Assembly (NCBI GenBank): GCA_050299335.1
Contig: JBNKVT010000014.1
Location: forward strand, 139,616 to 203,615
Reading direction: 5' to 3'
Length of the DNA stretch: 64,000 bases
DNA from: JBNKVT01 sp050299335
Lineage (GTDB): Bacteria; Pseudomonadota; Alphaproteobacteria; Rhodobacterales; Rhodobacteraceae
Positions 1-8,192 of this stretch are shown here, in pieces. Both the position numbers and the translations under genes were made by a program. The first letter of the stretch is position 1; the number at the start of each line of letters is the position of its first letter. Under the pieces are notes generated by a model. It did not search any database. It had not been told where the DNA came from and worked only from the letters and a program-made list of their open reading frames with translations.

Positions 1-106
1 GCAGAATTTCGACAAGGTCGCCCATGTGAAACCCCCGGCGAGCCGGTCCGATTCTTCCGAAAAATTCGTGGTGGCGACGGGGTTCAAGGGGCGGAACGGG
101 ATGTGA
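1..106 (+). CDS. rlmE: 23S rRNA (uridine-2'-O) methyltransferase RlmE, C-terminal end only
   Basis: Frame 2 is open from the window edge and ends at TGA 104-106. The visible 34 residues include HVKPPASRSDSSEKFVVATG, which matches the end of the FtsJ/RlmE family: the last beta strand with a basic-serine loop (KPxxSR..SSE.F.VA.G). The family methylates the 2'-O of U2552 in the 23S A-loop on assembled 50S subunits. The catalytic K-D-K-E tetrad would lie upstream of the window, so activity cannot be judged. The call rests on a short but distinctive tail. Confidence 0.75.
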   Translation, partial: QNFDKVAHVKPPASRSDSSEKFVVATGFKGRNGM

Positions 107-276
107 GCGCTGTGGGAATTCACGGACCCAGCCCCAACCTCCCACCCCCGACACAAACACCTGTCATCCCTCTCGCGCGTCGCTCAGAACCCGCACGGTG
201 CGCCCAGCCCCGGACAGCGCCCGACCTGGGCCGGGCTTGGCCCGCATCGCGTTCCGGCGGTTTTTGCGCCACGCCA

Positions 277-321
277 GTCCATGGGAACGATGGGTGCTCT
301 GCACCCATCGTTCCCATGGAC
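277..321. repeat. Perfect 21-bp inverted repeat with 3-nt loop
   Basis: Arms 277-297 and 301-321 are exact reverse complements around the loop TCT. The inner part, GATGGGTGC / GCACCCATC, resembles the GATGGGTG hairpin of the repeats at 5431 and 6057, but lacks their GTAG head. There is no T-run on either side, so it is not a classic intrinsic terminator. It could act as a transcript-end stabiliser for rlmE or be a REP-related element. Confidence 0.7.
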
Positions 322-570
322 AAGCAATTCCCCGCCTCTTTAGGAATTTCGCACAAAGCATTTAAAACAATCATATAAAATCAATTCTACCCTCCAAGCC
401 GTTTCCCTGATCGCCTCCCGGCTCGCACCTACATAACCTCAACGCTTTCCCCTATCCCCCCAAGATTTAGATACTTTCTCACAGTCAATAACAAAATGTG
501 TCGATTCCGTGAAAATTTGCGTTGACTGAGCATCACTCTTGCCGCACCTTGTGGGACACCTCACGGAAAC

Positions 571-586
571 ACACCACATATAGCGT
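571..586. promoter_or_regulatory. Candidate NrdR box upstream of nrdJ
   Basis: The sequence ACACCACATATAGCGT agrees at 13 of 16 positions with the NrdR consensus ACACwATATATwGTGT, including both outer arms apart from one base. It lies 130 bp before the nrdJ start. NrdR boxes usually occur as pairs about three helical turns apart; a convincing partner was not found, which weakens the call. Confidence 0.35.
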
Positions 587-717
587 TTACTGCTAAATGT
601 CATAACAGGAAGAACACGCCCTCAATGCGCGACTGCGGGGGCATGGATGGCCCGTCGCGGCCATTCGGGACAGCAACGACAAGGCCCAGAAAAACGGGCA
701 CAGGGACGACAAGAACA

Positions 718-3700
718 ATGAAGATTGAGCGCAAGTTTACCACCGAAAAATCCGGCGCCTATGGCAGCATCGGCTTCCGCACGACCTCTTCGGAGATTCG
801 CAACCCTGACGGCTCGGTCGTCTTCGCGCTCAAGGACATGGAAGTCCCGGAGAACTTCTCCCAGGTCGCCTCCGACGTCCTCGCCCAGAAATATTTCCGC
901 AAGGCCGGCGTCCCGGTGCACCTGAAGAAGGTCAAGGAAAAGGGCGTCCCCGAATTCCTCCAGCGCTCCGTCCCCGATGACGCCAAGCTGAAGAAACTGC
1001 CCGAGGATCAGCGCACCACCGGCGAGACCTCCGGGAAGCAGGTCTTCGACCGTCTGGCCGGCGCCTGGGCCTATTGGGGCTGGAAGGGCGGCTATTTCTC
1101 GACCGAAAAGGACGCCCGCGCCTATTACGACGAGATGCGCTACATGCTGGCCACCCAGATGGCCGCCCCGAATTCCCCCCAGTGGTTCAACACCGGTCTG
1201 CACTGGGCCTACGGCATCGACGGGCCCAGCCAGGGCCATTTCTATGTCGACTACCAGACCGGCAAGCTGACCAAGTCCGAAAGTGCTTACGAACACCCCC
1301 AGCCGCATGCGTGTTTCATCCAGTCGGTCACCGACGATCTGGTGAACGATGGCGGCATCATGGATCTGTGGACGCGCGAGGCGCGTCTGTTCAAATACGG
1401 CTCGGGTACCGGCACGAATTTCTCCTCCCTGCGTGCCGCGAACGAGTCGCTCGGTGGCGGCGGCAAGTCATCCGGCCTCATGTCGTTCCTCAAGATCGGG
1501 GACAGGGCAGCCGGCGCCATCAAGTCGGGCGGGACGACCCGTCGGGCAGCGAAGATGGTGATCTGCGACATGGATCATCCTGACATCGAGGAGTTCATCA
1601 ACTGGAAAGTTGTGGAAGAGCAGAAAGTTGCGTCGCTCGTGGCGGGCTCCAAGATGCACGAGGAAAAGCTCAACGAAATCTTTGCCGCCATCAAGGCTTG
1701 GGACGGCAAGGAGGAAGACGCGTTCGATCCGAAGGTGAATCCGGGTCTGAAGGCGGCTATCAGGTCGGCTAAACGTGCCGCCATACCGGAGACATACGTA
1801 AAGCGCATTCTGCAATACGCAGAGCAGGGCTATTCCTCGATCGAATTCCCCACCTACAACACCGACTGGGACTCGGACGCCTACCTAACCGTCGCCGGCC
1901 AGAACTCCAACAACTCCGTCCGCGTGACGGACGCCTTCCTGCAGGCCGTCCGCGACGACGCCCCGTGGGAGCTCATCCGCCGCGTCGACGGCAAGGTCGC
2001 CAAGACCGTTTCGGCCCGCGACCTCTGGGACCAGATCGGCCACGCCGCCTGGGCCTGTGCGGACCCCGGCATCCAGTTCCACGACACCATCAATTCCTGG
2101 CACACCTGCCCCGAGGACGGCCCGATCCGCGCCTCGAACCCGTGCTCGGAATACATGTTTCTCGACGACACCGCCTGCAACCTGGCGTCGATGAACCTGC
2201 TGACTTTCCTGAACGACGGCAAGTTCGACGCCGACGCCTATGTCCACGCCACCCGCCTCTGGATGGTGACGCTGGAAATCTCGGTCCTGATGGCCCAGTT
2301 CCCGTCGCCGCAGATCGCCGAGCTCAGCTACAAGTTCCGCACCACCGGCCTCGGCTACGCCAATATCGGCGGCCTCCTGATGAACATGGGCCACGGCTAT
2401 GACAGCGACGAAGGCCGCGCCCTTTGCGGAGCCCTGTCTGCCATCATGACCGGCGTCTGCTACGCCACCTCCGCCGAAATGGCCGCCGAGCTTGGCGCCT
2501 TCCCCGGCTTTGAGCCCAACGCCGAGCACATGCTCCGCGTCATCCGCAACCACCGCCGCGCGGCTTATGGCGAGACCGACGGCTACGAGGACCTGCAGGT
2601 CAAACCCGTCCCCCTCGACACCGCCAAATGCCCCGACGCCACCCTCGTCACCCTGGCCCAGAACGCCTGGGACGAGGCCCTGAAACTCGGCGAGAAACAC
2701 GGCTACCGCAACGCCCAGTCCACCGTCATCGCCCCCACCGGCACCATCGGCCTCGTCATGGACTGCGACACCACCGGGATCGAGCCCGACTTCGCGCTGG
2801 TCAAGTTCAAGAAACTCGCCGGTGGCGGCTACTTCAAGATCATCAACCGCTCGGTGCCCGCCGCCCTTGAAAACCTCGGCTACACCCAGTCCCAGATCGC
2901 CGAGATCGTCTCCCACGCCGTCGGCCACGGAACCCTCGGTAACGCCCCAGGGATCAACCCCACCGCGTTGATCGGCCACGGCTTCGGCCCCGACGAGATC
3001 CGCAAGATCGAGGACGCCCTCCCCACCGCCTTCGACATCCGCTTCGTCTTCAACCAGTGGACCCTTGGCACCGATTTCTGCACCGGCACCCTCGGCATCC
3101 CGGCCGAAAAACTGAACGACCCCGGCTTCGACCTCCTGCGCCACCTGGGCTTCACCAAGGCGCAGATCGATGCCGCCAACAACCACATCTGCGGCACCAT
3201 GACCCTCGAAGGCGCGCCGCATCTCAGCCCCGACCACTACCACGTCTTCGACTGCGCCAACGCCTGCGGCAAGACCGGCAAGCGCTTCCTGTCCGTCGAA
3301 AGCCACATCCGCATGATGGCCGCCGCCCAAAGCTTCATCTCGGGCGCGATCTCGAAAACCATCAACATGCCCAACGACGCGACAATCGAGGACTGCAAGG
3401 CCGCCTATGAACTGTCATGGTCCCTCGGCACCAAAGCCAACGCCCTCTACCGCGACGGCTCCAAGCTCTCGCAGCCCCTGTCCTCGGCCCTGATCGACGA
3501 CGACGAGGACGACCTCGAAGAGACCCTCTCGAACGCCCCCGACGGCGAACGCGCCCAGATCCTCGCCGAGAAGATCGTCGAAAAGATCATCGTCAAGGAG
3601 GTCGCCCGCGGCCGCCAGACCCTGCCCGAACGCCGCAAGGGCTACACCCAGAAGGCGGTCGTCGGTGGCCACAAGGTGTACCTGCGCACCGGCGAATACG

Positions 3701-4353
3701 AGGACGGGTCCTTGGGCGAAATCTTCATCGACATGCACAAGGAAGGCGCCGCCTTCCGCGCCATGATGAACAACTTCGCCATCGCGGTCTCCATCGGCCT
3801 GCAATACGGCGTCCCCCTCGACCGCTTCGTCGACCAGTTCACCTTCACCCGCTTCGAGCCCGCGGGCATGGTCCAGGGCAACGCCGCGGTCAAGAATGCC
3901 ACCTCGATCCTCGACTACATCTTCCGCGAACTGGCGATTTCCTACCTCGACCGCACCGATCTCGCCCATGTCAAACCCGAGGGCGAGGCCTTCGACGATA
4001 TCGGCCGCGGCGTCGAGGAGGGGGCCTCGAACATCGCCGAAGTCCACGGCGAGCGCGCCCAGTCCTCCATCGCCATGATCCGCCAGGTGTCCTCCACCGG
4101 CTACCTGCGCAAACGCCTGCCCCAGGAACTGATGGTCCTGCAAGGCGGCGTCGCTTCGGGTGCCGTCCCCGGCGCCGACCTCGCCGTCGCGTCGGTCGCC
4201 GAGACCGTCGAGGTCACCATGGACGCCCGCACCAAGGCCAGGATGCAAGGCTACGAGGGCGACCCCTGCGGCGAATGCGGCAATTTCACCCTGGTGCGCA
4301 ACGGCACCTGCATGAAGTGCAACACCTGCGGGGGGACCTCGGGATGTAGCTAG
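718..4353 (+). CDS. nrdJ: Adenosylcobalamin-dependent (class II) ribonucleotide reductase, long form
   Basis: A 1211-residue cytosolic enzyme that reduces ribonucleotides to deoxyribonucleotides using B12-generated thiyl chemistry, needing no oxygen or tyrosyl-radical subunit. Seen: N-terminal KIERKFTTE, the substrate-domain motif NSPQWFNTGL, the long YGSGTGTNFSSLR loop, the active-site strand NPCSEYMFLDDTACNL with the radical Cys and Glu, APTGTIGLVMDCDTTGIEPD, and a C-terminal cysteine-rich tail (CGECG...CMKCNTCGGTSGC) combining a zinc-ribbon-like module with the re-reducing thiols. Length fits the long NrdJ family of about 1200 residues. An in-frame ATG exists at 625, but the family begins at MKIERKF, so ATG 718 is chosen; the upstream codons are repetitive and unconserved in type. 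A second class II enzyme lies at 61353. Confidence 0.96.
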   Translation: MKIERKFTTEKSGAYGSIGFRTTSSEIRNPDGSVVFALKDMEVPENFSQVASDVLAQKYFRKAGVPVHLKKVKEKGVPEFLQRSVPDDAKLKKLPEDQRTTGETSGKQVFDRLAGAWAYWGWKGGYFSTEKDARAYYDEMRYMLATQMAAPNSPQWFNTGLHWAYGIDGPSQGHFYVDYQTGKLTKSESAYEHPQPHACFIQSVTDDLVNDGGIMDLWTREARLFKYGSGTGTNFSSLRAANESLGGGGKSSGLMSFLKIGDRAAGAIKSGGTTRRAAKMVICDMDHPDIEEFINWKVVEEQKVASLVAGSKMHEEKLNEIFAAIKAWDGKEEDAFDPKVNPGLKAAIRSAKRAAIPETYVKRILQYAEQGYSSIEFPTYNTDWDSDAYLTVAGQNSNNSVRVTDAFLQAVRDDAPWELIRRVDGKVAKTVSARDLWDQIGHAAWACADPGIQFHDTINSWHTCPEDGPIRASNPCSEYMFLDDTACNLASMNLLTFLNDGKFDADAYVHATRLWMVTLEISVLMAQFPSPQIAELSYKFRTTGLGYANIGGLLMNMGHGYDSDEGRALCGALSAIMTGVCYATSAEMAAELGAFPGFEPNAEHMLRVIRNHRRAAYGETDGYEDLQVKPVPLDTAKCPDATLVTLAQNAWDEALKLGEKHGYRNAQSTVIAPTGTIGLVMDCDTTGIEPDFALVKFKKLAGGGYFKIINRSVPAALENLGYTQSQIAEIVSHAVGHGTLGNAPGINPTALIGHGFGPDEIRKIEDALPTAFDIRFVFNQWTLGTDFCTGTLGIPAEKLNDPGFDLLRHLGFTKAQIDAANNHICGTMTLEGAPHLSPDHYHVFDCANACGKTGKRFLSVESHIRMMAAAQSFISGAISKTINMPNDATIEDCKAAYELSWSLGTKANALYRDGSKLSQPLSSALIDDDEDDLEETLSNAPDGERAQILAEKIVEKIIVKEVARGRQTLPERRKGYTQKAVVGGHKVYLRTGEYEDGSLGEIFIDMHKEGAAFRAMMNNFAIAVSIGLQYGVPLDRFVDQFTFTRFEPAGMVQGNAAVKNATSILDYIFRELAISYLDRTDLAHVKPEGEAFDDIGRGVEEGASNIAEVHGERAQSSIAMIRQVSSTGYLRKRLPQELMVLQGGVASGAVPGADLAVASVAETVEVTMDARTKARMQGYEGDPCGECGNFTLVRNGTCMKCNTCGGTSGCS

Positions 4354-4366
4354 AGAATTGAGGGGC

Positions 4367-4393
4367 GGGCCTGGAGCTGCGAACTCCAAGCCC
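4367..4393 (+). terminator. Weak hairpin after nrdJ
   Basis: Stem of GGGC / GCCC and TGGAG / CTCCA separated by one mismatch, 13 bases after the nrdJ stop. No T-tract follows, so this may be a Rho-linked or stabilising hairpin rather than an intrinsic terminator. Confidence 0.3.
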
Positions 4394-4574
4394 GGCTCGA
4401 CCCGCAAACGATTGTGCACGCTGCGGGTGAACCAAGTCAGCCTCTAACGAGGCGCAGACCCGCCGCTAAGATGGCGGAAAAGATGAAGTGATCAATAGCG
4501 TGTTCGAATGAGTCCACAGAAAGATTCTACGGGTGTGGAGAAGCTGTGGATAGCCTGTATGAAAGGACTGAATT

Positions 4575-4790
4575 ATGAGTTCAGGACGCAATGTAAGAGT
4601 AACGAGAGAGACCGACTCTGGTCTGAACACGCAGTTCATCGACGAATCGACTGGCCAAACCATGACGCGCGGCCAGTTCGCGAGTCAGATCGAAGCCGGC
4701 AATTATCCCGAATATCACGTTCGCCGAGTTGATGGCCGCAGGATCCCTGCGTCCAATCCCAACTCGTCCGAAGGTGACAATTTGGGGTGA
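4575..4790 (+). CDS. Small conserved hypothetical protein (DUF3892-like)
   Basis: A 71-residue acidic soluble protein with no signal peptide or membrane segment. An AAAGGA ribosome-binding site sits 8 bases before the ATG. The pattern NTQF-type strand, TGQTMTRGQF, IEAGNYPEYHVRRVDG and a SNP...GDNLG tail resembles small DUF3892-type proteins of unknown function. It stands alone between nrdJ and an AT-rich orphan gene on the other strand. The family assignment is from memory of the pattern and is tentative; that it is coding is more secure. Confidence 0.6.
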   Translation: MSSGRNVRVTRETDSGLNTQFIDESTGQTMTRGQFASQIEAGNYPEYHVRRVDGRRIPASNPNSSEGDNLG

Positions 4791-4953
4791 GTTGGTGGCG
4801 CCGGCCGCAGTCGTGGGGGCTGTCCGGCGCCGAAGCGTTCAGGCCGCAGGCAAAAAACCGAGCGGAACAACGATTGAGCCTGAATTGCGAAACTGGGGGG
4901 GCGGGAAACCGTCCCCCGATTTTTTAAGGCAGATACCTAGTTTAATGTCGGAA

Positions 4954-5343
4954 CTATTTTTCCGGAGCCAGTACCCACGCGTGCTCAGGGTCAGGCACGA
5001 AAGTCATTCCAACGCCTCTCCCTTGAGCGCCAATTGAGGACAACTCAAAATCGTCCCTAACCTCATGTCGCATTCTATTGTAATAAAGTTCCTCAGAAAT
5101 ATAGACTACCAGCCATCCGCCGGGAACAGCTGCTCTTTCAACTCTTGTGCATTCATATTCGAACTCAAAGTCGTGCGATCTACTATTTCCCCCTCTGGAT
5201 CCATTACAATCCCTTTCGTACACTTTTTGGAATACAAGCATTCCATCGTCTGAATGTGCAATGCCTGCCATCAAGTAAACAAACAACATTACTAGAAACA
5301 CAAACCAGAAATTTGATCTGGAATTAATGTACATCGTTGACAT
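4954..5343 (-). CDS. Orphan secreted or membrane-anchored small protein
   Basis: 129 residues. Residues 12-31 form a hydrophobic segment (FWFVFLVMLFVYLMAGIAHS) ending in AHS-D, consistent with a signal peptide and export to the periplasm. The mature part has two cysteines (near residues 46 and 65) that could form a disulfide, and a strand-rich stretch GGWLVVYIS. Base composition is clearly more AT-rich than the surrounding metabolic genes, as is codon choice (AAT, TTT, ATA present). No family recognised. It lies in an islet with other orphan genes and repeats, suggesting acquired DNA. Confidence 0.6.
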   Translation of the reverse strand: MSTMYINSRSNFWFVFLVMLFVYLMAGIAHSDDGMLVFQKVYERDCNGSRGGNSRSHDFEFEYECTRVERAAVPGGWLVVYISEELYYNRMRHEVRDDFELSSIGAQGRGVGMTFVPDPEHAWVLAPEK

Positions 5344-5430
5344 ATCTAACCTCTTTTGTTCGCTATAGGTATTTCAGCATTGAAGCAAAAAAAGGTTAGC
5401 ACAATGACCGATGAAATTCACCAATAGCGA

Positions 5431-5622
5431 GTAGGATGGGTGATTTCACCCATCATTTCCTTCCCAACCTCACAACATCCCATCTCTCCCCGCTAAGAGC
5501 TTGCCCGGTGCGACCTGCGACCTAAGCAAAGCCCGTCCCTCCGGCGCCTCGCGCGTTGGTCGCTGAAAACCTTCCACCGGAAGGTTTTCCAGGCGCTCCT
5601 CACCTCCGAGGATGGGCGCATT
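5431..5622 (+). repeat. Mosaic intergenic repeat, copy next to orphan genes
   Basis: Begins with a REP-like hairpin, GTAGGATGGGTG then ATTT then CACCCATC (5431-5454), runs through a CCCATCTC..CCCCGCT module, a GGTGCGACC module, and a second hairpin AAAACCTTCC-acc-GGAAGGTTTT (5566-5588), and ends near GGATGGGCGC. The same order of modules is at 6057-6246; parts recur at 166-250, 53490-53682 and 58376-58670. The two nearest copies flank the AT-rich 98-residue gene at 5764. No coding potential seen. Confidence 0.75.
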
Positions 5623-5763
5623 GTTGAATTCGGGAAAAGGCAGGTGGGGAGAGTGGAATGGATAACGAAAGGGGTTGTTTAGGGAAGGGAGGCATGTATT
5701 TAGTTCATCATACGGCGATATAGTGTTTCGTAACTGATAAAATGTTTTTAGTTATCGTCAGCA

Positions 5764-6060
5764 ATGAGCAAACAACTAGATGAGTGTGCTTTGACAAACC
5801 CGCTTAAAAAACTTGAGGAGATGGTTGAGAGGTGGCCGGTTCTTGCCGCTGCGGTATTGGTGTTTATTGGCTTATTATGCCTTTTTTTTCTAATAAATAT
5901 GTACAAACATGGATATAATACCGATTTATTTGTAATACTATATTTAGCGTACCTCGGCGTAGCGATCCCGATTGCTATTGTTGTTCTCGGCAAGGCAGAT
6001 GTAATTTTAAGTGCGTTTGTATCCGGTGTTTTGCGAATACTTCGTCGTAGGAGCAAGTAG
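5764..6060 (+). CDS. Orphan two-helix inner-membrane protein
   Basis: 98 residues with two predicted transmembrane helices (about residues 26-46 and 53-76) and a basic C-terminus (RILRRRSK), which suggests both ends face the cytoplasm. Strongly AT-rich codons (TTA, ATA, AAT) contrast with the high-GC neighbours. Its TAG stop is the TAG of a GTAG repeat head at 6057, so the repeat supplies the end of the gene. No family recognised. Being bracketed by two copies of one repeat, it may be a passenger gene captured between them. Confidence 0.55.
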   Translation: MSKQLDECALTNPLKKLEEMVERWPVLAAAVLVFIGLLCLFFLINMYKHGYNTDLFVILYLAYLGVAIPIAIVVLGKADVILSAFVSGVLRILRRRSK

Positions 6061-6352
6061 GATGGGTGATTTCACCCATTACTTCCTCTAAAACATCGCA
6101 TCATCCCATCTCACCCCGCTCCACCCTTGCATGGTGCGACCAGCACCGGGCAAAGCCAACCCGGCGCTTCGCGCGTTCGTCGCTGAAAACCTTCCACTGG
6201 AAGGTTTTCCGGGCGCTCCTCACCCCACGCCGGGGACGGGCGCGTCCGTGACGTAAGCCCGAGCTGCCCGCTCCGCAGTGTCTTCGCCTAAAAGCGTCTC
6301 AGCGGAGACCTCCCGAAGCGCCCGCCCTGGGACGGCCTTTGCCCTCATTTCA
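6057..6352 (+). repeat. Mosaic intergenic repeat, longest copy
   Basis: Same module order as 5431-5622: GTAG-headed hairpin (6057-6080), CCCATCTCACCCCGCT, GGTGCGACCAGCACCGGGC, hairpin AAAACCTTCC-act-GGAAGGTTTT (6186-6208), then GGCGCTCCTCACC. It continues into a further module ending GCGCCCGCCCTGGG..GGCC.TTGCCCTCATTTC (6318-6352), matched at 53640-53682 and roughly at 205-250. Together with the REP pair just downstream it fills the gap before guaB. Confidence 0.7.
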
Positions 6353-6375
6353 TACCGGCACCGCCGCCCGGTCCC

Positions 6376-6470
6376 GTAGGGTGCGTGATTTCACGTACCA
6401 CGCGCCCTCGAAACACGCGCCGACCTCCCCGCATCCTTCCGACAATGGTGCGTGAAATCACGCACCCTAC
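6376..6470. repeat. Inverted pair of REP hairpins (REPIN-like)
   Basis: A forward REP at 6376-6399 (GTAGGGTGCGTG-ATTT-CACGTACC) and an exactly inverted REP at 6447-6470 (GGTGCGTG-AAAT-CACGCACCCTAC) are separated by 47 bases. Each has the GTAG tetranucleotide head plus stem-loop typical of REP sequences mobilised by RAYT (Y1-type REP-associated) transposases; two in inverted order form a REPIN. No RAYT gene is in the window. Related copies are at 19120, 19182, 49761, 49815 and 49866. Confidence 0.75.
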
Positions 6471-6659
6471 GGGCCTCCAAAACCGTGAAATTAACGCATC
6501 GGTAACCTTTTTATCCAACAAAATCAATGAAAATCCCGTTTTTGCACGCGTGCAAAGCCCCGCGCCGGCCTCCCCGAAAATCCGCCATTTAGCCCTTCCC
6601 TTTTCCTCCCCCCCATGGGATAGGAAACCGCCAATACCGAAGCGCTCGAGGAGAATGAG

Positions 6660-8114
6660 ATGCAGATTCGTGAGGCCCTTACCTTCGACGACGTCCTGCT
6701 GGTCCCCGGCGCCTCCACGGTGCTGCCCTCGACCGCCGACACGCGGACCCGTCTGACCCCGACCATCACCCTCAACATCCCGCTCCTGTCGTCGGCCATG
6801 GACACCGTCACCGAGGACAAGATGGCAATCGCCATGGCGCAAGCGGGGGGCATCGGCGTCATCCACCGCAATCTCGACATCGAGGAACAGGCCCGCCAGG
6901 TCTCCGTCGTCAAGCGGTTCGAAAGCGGCGTCGTCTACAACCCCGTCACCCTCACCCCCGACCAGACCCTCGCCGACGCCAAGGCCCTGATGGCGCGGCT
7001 CAAGATCACCGGCTTTCCGGTGGTTTCGGAGGAAGGCCGCGTCCTCGGCATCGTCACCAACCGCGACATGCGCTTCGCCGAGGACGACGCCACCCCCGTC
7101 AGCGTGATGATGACCTCGGAAAACCTCGCCATCCTCCGCGAACCCGCCGATCTGGCCGAGGCCAAGTCCCTCATGCACGCCCGCCGGATCGAGAAGCTGC
7201 TGGTCACCGACGACCAGGGCCACCTCACCGGCCTTCTGACCATCAAGGACATCGAACAGGCCGTCCTCAATCCTTTCGCCTGCAAGGACGAGCTGGGGCG
7301 TCTGAGGGTTGCCGCCGCCACTACCGTCGGTGATGCCGGGTTCGAACGTTCCCAGGCGCTGGTCGAGGCCGGGGTGGATATCATCGTCATCGACACTGCC
7401 CACGGCCATTCCGCCTCGGTCGCCGAGGCCGTCGAGCGCGCCAAGACCCTGTCGAACTCGGTTCAGGTGATCGCCGGCAACGTCGCCACCGCCGAGGCCA
7501 CCAAGGCCCTGATCGACGCCGGAGCCGACGCCGTCAAGGTCGGCATCGGCCCCGGCTCCATCTGCACCACCCGCATCGTCGCCGGGGTCGGCGTGCCGCA
7601 GCTGACCGCGATCTCGGAAAGCGCCGAAGAGGCGCTGAAATCCGACCGCACCGTCATCGCCGATGGCGGGATCAAATATTCCGGCGACTTCGCCAAGGCC
7701 ATCGCCGCCGGGGCCAGCTGCGCGATGATCGGCTCAATGCTCGCCGGCACCGACGAGGCCCCGGGCGAAATGGTCCTCTTCCAGGGCCGCTCGTTCAAAT
7801 CCTACCGCGGCATGGGCTCGGTCGGGGCGATGGCCCGCGGCTCGGCCGACCGGTATTTCCAGAAGGAAGCCTCGACGGACAAGCTGGTCCCCGAGGGCAT
7901 CGAGGGGCAGGTGCCTTACAAGGGCTCGGTGTCGGGCGTTCTCCATCAACTCGTCGGGGGCTTGCGCGCCGCCATGGGATACACCGGATGCGCCACCATC
8001 GACGCGATGCGCCGCAACTGCCAGTTCGTGAAGATCTCCGGCGCGGGCCTGAAGGAAAGCCACGTCCACGACGTCCAGATCACCCGCGAAAGCCCGAACT
8101 ACCGAGTCGGCTGA
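6660..8114 (+). CDS. guaB: Inosine-5'-monophosphate dehydrogenase
   Basis: 484 residues, the usual length. Converts IMP to XMP with NAD+, the committed step to GMP, in the cytosol. Seen: TIM-barrel start LTFDDVLLVP, tandem CBS domains (about residues 93-205) that bind adenine nucleotides, and the catalytic loop GIGPGSICTTR with the nucleophilic Cys302. Later come IADGGIKYSGD and the flap segment RGMGS. GAGGAGAATG just before the ATG gives a strong ribosome-binding site. It converges with gpt, another guanine-nucleotide gene, across an 80-bp gap. Confidence 0.98.
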   Translation: MQIREALTFDDVLLVPGASTVLPSTADTRTRLTPTITLNIPLLSSAMDTVTEDKMAIAMAQAGGIGVIHRNLDIEEQARQVSVVKRFESGVVYNPVTLTPDQTLADAKALMARLKITGFPVVSEEGRVLGIVTNRDMRFAEDDATPVSVMMTSENLAILREPADLAEAKSLMHARRIEKLLVTDDQGHLTGLLTIKDIEQAVLNPFACKDELGRLRVAAATTVGDAGFERSQALVEAGVDIIVIDTAHGHSASVAEAVERAKTLSNSVQVIAGNVATAEATKALIDAGADAVKVGIGPGSICTTRIVAGVGVPQLTAISESAEEALKSDRTVIADGGIKYSGDFAKAIAAGASCAMIGSMLAGTDEAPGEMVLFQGRSFKSYRGMGSVGAMARGSADRYFQKEASTDKLVPEGIEGQVPYKGSVSGVLHQLVGGLRAAMGYTGCATIDAMRRNCQFVKISGAGLKESHVHDVQITRESPNYRVG

Positions 8115-8192
8115 GGGGCCCCTTGTGAGAGCGGCTGTCTGAGCTGTCCGTCCGGCGACGCGATCACCCGGGTCGGATCGCCGCCTGGAAGA

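Larger units (their letters stand above)
107..717. other. Long intergenic region upstream of nrdJ
   Basis: No convincing gene. It holds a degenerate copy of the mosaic intergenic repeat (about 166-250), a 21-bp-arm perfect palindrome (277-321), and then an AT-richer stretch (330-600) with alternating runs as expected of a promoter region. A TTGACT is at 522-527 but no good -10 follows at the right distance. A possible NrdR-like box is at 571-586. Confidence 0.6.

Noticed and set aside
625..717. N-terminal extension of NrdJ from ATG 625
   Set aside because: The extra 31 residues are Thr/Arg/Gly-rich and unlike the family, which starts at MKIERKF.
1885..3330. A 481-codon frame antisense to nrdJ, and similar long antisense frames at 8485-9780, 12555-13466 and 47266-48234
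   Set aside because: All mirror strong genes on the other strand, with low-complexity translations; they arise from third-position GC bias.
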